64,000 nucleotides of DNA from Gordonia prachuapensis (lineage in GTDB: Bacteria > Actinomycetota > Actinomycetes > Mycobacteriales > Mycobacteriaceae). Under the pieces are notes generated by a model. The model was not told the DNA's origin, did not search any database, and saw only the letters and a program-made list of their open reading frames with translations. The DNA lies in NCBI RefSeq assembly GCF_036350515.1, contig NZ_JAZDUE010000024.1, forward strand, positions 12,321-76,320. The letters run 5' to 3'. Shown in pieces: positions 58,574-64,000 of the stretch; the stretch's first letter is position 1, and every line of letters begins with the position of its first letter. The translations under genes and the position numbers were made by a program.

Positions 58574-59467
58574 GTGCGGATCGGGATGACCATGCCGGTG
58601 ATGGAACCGTCACTGGATGTAGACATGTTGCGAACCTGGGCGACCGGCATCGACGACGGGCCGTTCTCGTCGCTGTGCTGGGGCGAACGCATCGCGTTCG
58701 ACAACCCGGAGTGCCTGACCCTGCTCGGCGCGCTGTCGGCGTGGACGCAGCGGGTGCAGCTGGTGACCACCGTCGTGGTGCCCCAACTGCACGACCCGGT
58801 GATGCTGGCCAAGTCCCTGGCCACCGGCGACATGCTGTGCGGTGGCCGGTTGTCCGTCGGCCTGGGCGTCGGCGGTCGACACGAGGACTACCACGCGGTC
58901 GGTGCGGACCCGTCGACCCAGACGATGCGCGGCCTGGCCGAGCGTGCGGACATCCTGCGTCGCGTGTGGGCGGGCGAGAAGATCACCGAATCGGTCCTGC
59001 CCGTCGGTCCGCCGCCCGTCCGGCGCGGCGGTCCCGGGTTGCACATCGGTTCGACCGGACCGAAGACCATCCGCAGCGCCGCCGCGTGGGCGGACGGCGT
59101 CACCGGCGTCACGCTCGACCTCGATCTGGACAGGCAGAGTGAGCTTTTCGACGTTGCCCGGACCGCCTGGGCGGACGCCGGTGCTCGCCCGCCGCACCTC
59201 GCGACATCATTCTGGTTCGCCCTCGGTGACGGCGACGGCCCGCGTGAGCAGATCCACCGCCATCTGCGCCGCTACATGAACTGGATTCCGGCGGAGTTCG
59301 TCGACGCGATCGCCCCCACGACGGGATGGGCGGGGACCGACGCCGAACTCGTCGAGGTGCTCCGACGATTCGCCGCCATCGGCACCGACGAGGTGCACCT
59401 CATCCCGACCAGCTCCGACCCTGATCAGTTGCGACGGGCGGCCGAGGTTGTGGCCGAGTTCGTCTGA
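58574..59467 (+). CDS. LLM-class F420-type oxidoreductase
   Basis: 297 residues from a GTG at 58574. The TIM-barrel luciferase-like fold is indicated by MRIGMTMPVMEPSLDVDM, QLVTTVVVPQLHDPVMLAKS, RLSVGLGVGGRHEDYHAVG and GPGLHIGSTGPKTIRSAA, typical of F420-dependent reductases of mycolata. The cofactor may be F420 or FMN. Its 3' end overlaps the convergent TetR gene by 43 bases. Substrate unknown. Confidence 0.85.
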   Translation: MRIGMTMPVMEPSLDVDMLRTWATGIDDGPFSSLCWGERIAFDNPECLTLLGALSAWTQRVQLVTTVVVPQLHDPVMLAKSLATGDMLCGGRLSVGLGVGGRHEDYHAVGADPSTQTMRGLAERADILRRVWAGEKITESVLPVGPPPVRRGGPGLHIGSTGPKTIRSAAAWADGVTGVTLDLDLDRQSELFDVARTAWADAGARPPHLATSFWFALGDGDGPREQIHRHLRRYMNWIPAEFVDAIAPTTGWAGTDAELVEVLRRFAAIGTDEVHLIPTSSDPDQLRRAAEVVAEFV

Positions 59468-60144
59468 TCGGTTGCCCCCTCGGCGAGCGATGCATCCAAC
59501 GCCAGCAACTGATCTGGCCGTACCGCCCGCAACACCGCCAACGTGGCCGTCACGGCGATGTCGCACGCGATGTCGATGTCCGCGCTCTCCACGATCAGTG
59601 CCCGATAGCAGACGTCCAGGCTGATGCCGATCAGCAACGACGCCAACGTGTCCGCGCTGGCGTCGATCTCCGCACCCCGAGCGGCGTAGTTCTGCCGCAG
59701 GCGTTCGGCCACCCGCGGCTCGAGCGTCTTGTACAGCTGCCGACCGGGACCCTCGGACTCCTGTCGCCGACCGAGCAGCAACCGCAGCCCCTCGGGGTTG
59801 CGACGGGCATACTCGAACGTCGCCTCCACCGAGTGCTGGGCGCGGGCCCCGTACGACATGTCCTCGCTCTCGTCGTACGCCGCGACCATCCAGTCGGTGA
59901 AGCCGGCCAGCTCACGCGCGATCATCCGTTCCACCAAGGCGTCCCGCGACCCGAAATGCGCGTAGAGCGTCACCCTCGTGGTACCACCGCGCTCGGCGAT
60001 CATGTCCATCGTCGACCGCTCCACGCCGAAATCTGCGACCACCGCGCGGGCTGCATCGAGCAACTGGTCGTCGGTGGGACGATTGCGGGTGTTGCGCGGG
60101 CGCGGACGACGGCGCGAACCGTCACCTCGTCCGGACTTGGTCAC
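59425..60144 (-). CDS. TetR-family regulator
   Basis: 239 residues from a GTG at 60144. Arg-rich N-terminal extension, HTH STMDMIAERGGTTRVTLYAH then FGSRDALVERMIA. The C-terminal domain includes AEATFEYARRNPEGLRLLL-like text (EATFEYARRNPEGLRLLLG). It ends convergently into the oxidoreductase gene. The nearest gene upstream is the Liv-type operon end, so its target is uncertain; autoregulation and the oxidoreductase are candidates. Confidence 0.88.
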   Translation of the reverse strand: MTKSGRGDGSRRRPRPRNTRNRPTDDQLLDAARAVVADFGVERSTMDMIAERGGTTRVTLYAHFGSRDALVERMIARELAGFTDWMVAAYDESEDMSYGARAQHSVEATFEYARRNPEGLRLLLGRRQESEGPGRQLYKTLEPRVAERLRQNYAARGAEIDASADTLASLLIGISLDVCYRALIVESADIDIACDIAVTATLAVLRAVRPDQLLALDASLAEGATDQTNSATTSAARRN

Positions 60145-60161
60145 AGTGCGCTCCTGATGTC

Positions 60162-60193
60162 TCGTCGTGGCCGGGCGTCCCGGACCACGACGA
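60162..60193 (-). terminator. Terminator of the Liv-type operon
   Basis: Outer arms TCGTCGTGG/CCACGACGA (60162-60170, 60185-60193) and inner arms CCGGG/CCCGG with a one-base bulge, about 54 bases past the last gene of the operon. GC-rich, no clear T-run. Confidence 0.55.
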
Positions 60194-60246
60194 TCGTCGT
60201 CCCCAGGACACCGACCAGTGATGATTCCGTGCCGACCGGACGCCCG

Positions 60247-61020
60247 TCATTCCGGGTCGTCCGCACCACCCGATCGGCCGAAGTAGGCAGCCTCGACCCG
60301 GTCGCGGCCGGCCCGGAGTTCACGCGCCGACCCCGCCAGCGCAACCCTGCCATGATGCAGGACGACAGCGGAGTCCGCGATGCCGAGCGCCAGGTCGATG
60401 TGCTGCTCCACCAGCACGACAGCCATGTTCTGCTCGTCGGCGATGGCGCGCAGCCGGGGCAGCAGGTCCTGGACGAGGACGGGTGCCAGCCCCATGCTGA
60501 GCTCGTCGATCAGCAGGACGGACGGCCTGGTCAGCAACGCCTTGGCCAGCGCCAGCATCTGCTGCTCGCCGCCGGAGAGGTTGCCGCAGCGCCGGCCTCG
60601 GAGCGTCTGCAGTTTGGGGAAGTACTCGTAGACGACGTCGATGGGAGTGCCGCCCTTGCGGCGCGCGAGCCGGAGGTTATCGGTGACCGAGAGGCGGTGA
60701 AACAACCCGCGATTGTCGGGAACGAGGGTCACCCCGCGACGGGCGTTGCGCTCGACGCGGCTGTCGATGGGTGTGCCCATCGCGGTGATCGTTCCGGACA
60801 TGACCGGCAGCGCCCCCACGGCAGAGAGCAGCGTCGTGGTCTTGCCGGCCCCGTTGGGCCCGAGCAACGCGAGGATCTCTCCCGGGTGCACGTCGATGCT
60901 CAGTTCGCGGACGGCGGGTACACCGAAGTGACCGACCGTGACCTTGTCGAACGACAGCACGGGTGCGGCGGGGCCGGAGCCCCCGGTGGTCGTGTCGTCG
61001 GAAACCGTCGGCGTGGTCAT
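60247..61020 (-). CDS. livF: Branched-chain-amino-acid-type ABC importer, ATPase 2
   Basis: 257 residues. Walker A GPNGAGKTTTLLSAVGALPV, signature LSGGEQQMLALAKALL, Walker B SVLLIDELSMGLAPVL and H-loop (VVLVEQHIDLAL) intact. LivF class of the HAAT importers. ATGA overlap with the upstream ATPase gene. The substrate may be an amino acid, amide or urea; the binding protein gene is not in the window. Confidence 0.88.
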   Translation of the reverse strand: MTTPTVSDDTTTGGSGPAAPVLSFDKVTVGHFGVPAVRELSIDVHPGEILALLGPNGAGKTTTLLSAVGALPVMSGTITAMGTPIDSRVERNARRGVTLVPDNRGLFHRLSVTDNLRLARRKGGTPIDVVYEYFPKLQTLRGRRCGNLSGGEQQMLALAKALLTRPSVLLIDELSMGLAPVLVQDLLPRLRAIADEQNMAVVLVEQHIDLALGIADSAVVLHHGRVALAGSARELRAGRDRVEAAYFGRSGGADDPE

Positions 61021-61907
61021 CGTGATTCCCCTCCGGTGTCGCCGGCGTCGGTGCCGGTGGTCGATGATTCCGTCGTGGGCGGCGTGCCTGCCTCGTTCGC
61101 CGACTCCGCGTGGGTGTCCGCCTCGACTTCGGCACTGCCGAGGTAGGCGGCCACCACAGCCGGGTCGTCCTGGATCTCCGTCGGGGTCCCCGAGGCGATC
61201 ACCCGCCCGAAATCGAGCACGTACAGCCGGTCGCAGACGTCGAGGACCAACGACATGTCGTGGTCGATGAGGAGGATGCCCACACCGGTGGCGGCGATCC
61301 GTCGGAGTTCGTCTCCGAACGCCAGACTCTCGTGGGTGTCGAGACCGGCCGCCGGTTCGTCGAGCAGCACGAGCCGGGTGTCGCCGACCAACGCCCGTGC
61401 CACACCGACCAACTTCTGCTGACCGAGCGTCAGCTCGTCCGGGCGACGGTCCGCGACATCGGTCAGCCCGACGACGTCGAGAGCCTTCTCGACGACGCCT
61501 GCGGCCGGCCGCGAGCCGTTGAGCACGTCGGTGACCAACGCGCGCAACCCCACTCGCTGAACTGCGACGGCGAGATTCTGTTCGACGGTCAGGTCGGCGA
61601 AGAGCTCGCCGGCCTGCCAGGTGCGGGCCATGCCGACTCGCCGCCGGCGATGTGGGGAGGCCCGGTCGATCCGTTGTCCGGACACCAGCACCTCGCCACT
61701 GGACTTCGCGAATCCGGTGACCGCGTCGACGAAGGTCGTCTTGCCGGCGCCGTTCGGTCCGATGAGGCCCACGATCTCGCCGGCGCCGACGGTGATGTCG
61801 ATGTCGGCGTTGGCGGTGACACCGCCGTAGTGGACCGAGAGACCGCGCGTCTGCAACAGGAGTTCGGCGTCGGCGCTGATCGTGGTGTCGGTCATCGCGT
61901 CAGGCAT
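61017..61907 (-). CDS. livG: Branched-chain-amino-acid-type ABC importer, ATPase 1
   Basis: 296 residues from the ATG at 61907, overlapping the fused permease stop by eight bases; an ATG at 61895 is an alternative. Walker A GPNGAGKTTFVDAVTGF, signature LTLGQQKLVGVARALV (a degenerate LSGGQ), Walker B TRLVLLDEPAAGLD and LLIDHDMSLV. LivG class. The C-terminal ~40 residues are Thr/Glu/Ser-rich and probably disordered. Confidence 0.86.
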   Translation of the reverse strand: MPDAMTDTTISADAELLLQTRGLSVHYGGVTANADIDITVGAGEIVGLIGPNGAGKTTFVDAVTGFAKSSGEVLVSGQRIDRASPHRRRRVGMARTWQAGELFADLTVEQNLAVAVQRVGLRALVTDVLNGSRPAAGVVEKALDVVGLTDVADRRPDELTLGQQKLVGVARALVGDTRLVLLDEPAAGLDTHESLAFGDELRRIAATGVGILLIDHDMSLVLDVCDRLYVLDFGRVIASGTPTEIQDDPAVVAAYLGSAEVEADTHAESANEAGTPPTTESSTTGTDAGDTGGESR

Positions 61908-63924
61908 TGAGTCCCGCCTTCGAGGTCGTCGGTGTGACAAGCGATGTGGACGTTCCACCGTCGTCGTCCGTGGTGGCTGTGGCATGGCCGCGCCGGGCCC
62001 GCAGCTTGTCACCGAGTTCGGTGAACGCACCGGCGATGCCCACCGGGTTCAGGATGGCCGCCAGCAGCAGTCCGGCAGCGGCGATGATCTCGTAGTACTC
62101 CCCCAGGTTCAGTGTCTGGTTGAGGAAGACGTAGCCGACGCCGAGTGGTCCGACGATGCCGGCGATGAACGCACCGGACACCGAGGTGATGCCGCCGACA
62201 TAGGTCATCGCGAGCAGGACCAGGCCCACCATGACGGTGAACGAGCCTGCCGACAATTGGCCGCGGCTGTATCCGATCAGGCAGCCGCCGATCCCGGCCA
62301 GGAACGCCGAGAGCGCGAATCCGAGCAGCTTGGTGGAGGCCACGTTGATCCCGACCGCGGCCGCGGCCCGCTCGTTCGAACGCACCGCCAAGAAGGCCCG
62401 TCCCGTGGAGCCTGCCATGAATCGCATGACGATCAGCGTCGCGATCGTGACGACGACGAGCACCAGCAGCGAGAACCTGATGGTCACCAGGTTCGTGCCG
62501 TCTCGCACACCCAAGTCGAGACCGAAGAGCGACGGGTCGGTGATCAGATTGCCTTCGTACGCGGTGATTCCGGGATTGTTGAACACGAACCCCTGGATCG
62601 CGATCGCCGCCGCCAGGGTCACGACGGCCAACTGCGCGCCACGGATGCGCAACGCGGGAACACCGACGAGAATGCCGAATCCCGTGGCGATCAATGCGGC
62701 GAGCAACATGTCGATCGGGAACGGCACATTCCAGTTGACCGTCAGCTTCGACAGCGCGAATCCCGCGGCTCCGGCAAAAGCCATGGAGGCCAACGAAATC
62801 TGTCCCAGGTATCCGGTCAGCAAGACCAGCGACAGCGCGATCAGGGCGAGGATGATCGACGTCACGACACCGAATCGCCACGTACCGTCGGTCAGCAGGA
62901 TGGCTGCGACCACCACAGCGAGCACGGCGATCGTAGGGATCGGCCGGATCTGCGGAATCCGCACCGCCGGCATCTTCACCTCGCCGAGCGAACCGCGTGA
63001 CGGTATCCGGCCGCCCATCAGGAACAGCGCGACGACGATGATGACAAATGGCACCGCGTCGCCCAGACCGGCCTGGGCCCAGTCCGGCCACCAGTCCTTG
63101 GTCGTCAGCCAGGTGATGACGGCCTGGAAGGAACCGAGCGCAAGCCCGGCGGCGCAGGCGATCCCGAACGAGGTGAGTCGACCCAGCAGCGCAACCGCGA
63201 GCGCCGGGATCACGTAGAACGTGTAGTTGGTCAGGTTGAGGCCGATGGTGAAGGAGGCGAGCACGGCGATCAATCCCGTTGCCGCACCGGTGATCACCCA
63301 GACGATGGCCGCCAACCGGTCCGGCGAGTAGCCGACGAGTCGGGCGGCGAGCTCGTCCTCGGCTCCGGCGCGGGTCGCGACGCCGAGTCGGGTGAGCCGG
63401 AAGTACGCCCAGAACAGGGCGGCGATGACGATCGCGATTCCGGCCAGGATGAGGTCGGAGACGTTGATGACCGCACCGGCGAACTCGACGGTGTCGTCGG
63501 GCAGAATCCGCAGGGCCAGCAGGTCGTCGGTGTCGAAACGGAGGTGGACCAGCGCCTGGATGAAGAGCATCAGGCCGACCGAGGCGACCACCTGCGCCAG
63601 CACCGGCGCCTGCCGCAGCGGCCGGAACACCAGGTAGTGCGCGATGATCGCCCACACGATCGCGGATGCGACGCCGATGATGAGGGCGGGCCACATCATC
63701 ACCGGACTGTCTTCACTGCCGATGGGGATTCGGCCGATCGGGAGGACGAGATCCCCCGAGGTGCGCAGGGCGGCAACGGTGTAGACCGCCCAGAGGCCGA
63801 GCGCACCTTGCGCGAAGTTGATGATGCCCGTCGCCGCGTAGACCCCGACCAACGACGACGCCAGCACGGCGTAGACCGCTCCGACGGCGAGACCGAGAAA
63901 GGCGAACTGCAGGAACTGACCCAT
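61900..63924 (-). CDS. livHM: Fused LivH-LivM permease of an ABC importer
   Basis: 674 residues. The first ~290 are LivH-like (GLAVGAVYAVLASSLVGVYA, GIINFAQGALGLWAVY, GVATRAGAEDELAARLVGY). The rest is LivM-like (GYLGQISLASMAFAGAAGFA, GVPALRIRGAQLAVVTLAAA, AVRSNERAAAAVGINVASTK). Both halves carry their own EAA-type loops, so one polypeptide can form the channel usually made of two subunits. The linker around 285-325 carries basic residues. Followed by livG and livF; the binding-protein gene would lie beyond the right edge. Confidence 0.9.
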   Translation of the reverse strand: MGQFLQFAFLGLAVGAVYAVLASSLVGVYAATGIINFAQGALGLWAVYTVAALRTSGDLVLPIGRIPIGSEDSPVMMWPALIIGVASAIVWAIIAHYLVFRPLRQAPVLAQVVASVGLMLFIQALVHLRFDTDDLLALRILPDDTVEFAGAVINVSDLILAGIAIVIAALFWAYFRLTRLGVATRAGAEDELAARLVGYSPDRLAAIVWVITGAATGLIAVLASFTIGLNLTNYTFYVIPALAVALLGRLTSFGIACAAGLALGSFQAVITWLTTKDWWPDWAQAGLGDAVPFVIIVVALFLMGGRIPSRGSLGEVKMPAVRIPQIRPIPTIAVLAVVVAAILLTDGTWRFGVVTSIILALIALSLVLLTGYLGQISLASMAFAGAAGFALSKLTVNWNVPFPIDMLLAALIATGFGILVGVPALRIRGAQLAVVTLAAAIAIQGFVFNNPGITAYEGNLITDPSLFGLDLGVRDGTNLVTIRFSLLVLVVVTIATLIVMRFMAGSTGRAFLAVRSNERAAAAVGINVASTKLLGFALSAFLAGIGGCLIGYSRGQLSAGSFTVMVGLVLLAMTYVGGITSVSGAFIAGIVGPLGVGYVFLNQTLNLGEYYEIIAAAGLLLAAILNPVGIAGAFTELGDKLRARRGHATATTDDDGGTSTSLVTPTTSKAGLNA

Positions 63925-63980
63925 ACCGAACCTAACGATCGATGCGCTCGAGAGCGCGTGGTGGAAGCCGGTGACGGGTC

Positions 63981-64000
63981 GGGGGGGGGGGGGGGCGGGG
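63981..64000. other. Poly-G run at window end
   Basis: Fifteen consecutive G (63981-63995), a C, then GGGG. This is likely a contig-end sequencing artefact rather than biology. Confidence 0.6.

Overview
This is a high-GC actinobacterial chromosome segment. It is most likely from a mycolic-acid genus close to Gordonia (inferred from gene content, not proven). Two gene pairs match my recollection of Mycobacterium tuberculosis order: the Fe-S reductase next to an AspC/AlaT aminotransferase (Rv0338c-Rv0337c), and udgA next to dcd (Rv0322-Rv0321). DUF222/13E12-type and F420-type proteins, and many TetR regulators, fit the same group. There is no rRNA, CRISPR array or intact insertion sequence. One tRNA-Gly(CCC) is present.

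Layout. 1-4141: a polysaccharide-type locus with two divergent GH26-like glycosidases (the first cut by the window edge), a STAS protein and a cellulose-synthase-like GT2 enzyme carrying an unusual insertion. 4639-9578: a membrane Fe-S reductase with a seven-fold C-terminal repeat, a strong terminator, then the aminotransferase. 9606-11596: a two-gene module of a 'metal-dependent hydrolase' family protein and an FNR/2Fe-2S reductase. 11926-15699: a RibD/DHFR-like reductase, a DHA2 exporter with a divergent TetR and a clear shared operator, and a MerR-type regulator. 15738-18696: two tandem degenerate Hsp70-like membrane proteins. 18791-23406: ugd, dcd, an exported protein of unknown function and an SDR.

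23583-27067: a tRNA-Gly followed by a patchwork of a decayed M23 peptidase, an unrecognised gene, a VOC protein and a DUF222 protein that stops where its HNH domain should begin. This looks like an old integration or rearrangement site. 27269-32573: an epoxide-hydrolase-like enzyme plus the second copy of the 'metal hydrolase'-reductase module, then a TetR and a DUF1254 protein. 32592-40122: a TetR facing an aromatic-catabolism-like operon (extradiol dioxygenase, FAH-family hydrolase, acyl-CoA synthetase, MhpA-type hydroxylase, exported metallo-beta-lactamase-fold protein), with two copies of one palindromic operator between them. 40198-43252: a PPOX-family protein, a 24-codon small ORF with a textbook ribosome binding site, and eutBC.

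43306-49731: three regulator/target units with visible palindromes, a coiled-coil membrane protein, a SIS-domain sugar-phosphate enzyme, a second RibD-like reductase, a hydrolase and a UBP zinc-finger protein. 49904-56963: osmolyte and stress functions (BCCT transporter, PPK2, a complete ehuABCD-type ectoine importer). 57320-60144: an orphan D12-class adenine methyltransferase behind a nested palindrome, an F420-type oxidoreductase and a TetR. 60247-63924: a branched-chain-amino-acid-type ABC importer with LivH and LivM fused in one polypeptide. The window ends in a poly-G run that looks like an assembly artefact.

The strongest leads for undescribed biology are: (1) the duplicated PF10118-like protein/reductase module, whose conserved E, ExxH, E, ExxH pattern looks like a di-iron oxygenase rather than a hydrolase; (2) the tandem truncated Hsp70-like receptors with identical C-terminal tails; (3) the GT2 enzyme with an insertion of about 108 residues next to GH26 and STAS genes; and (4) the 24-residue hydrophobic peptide gene.
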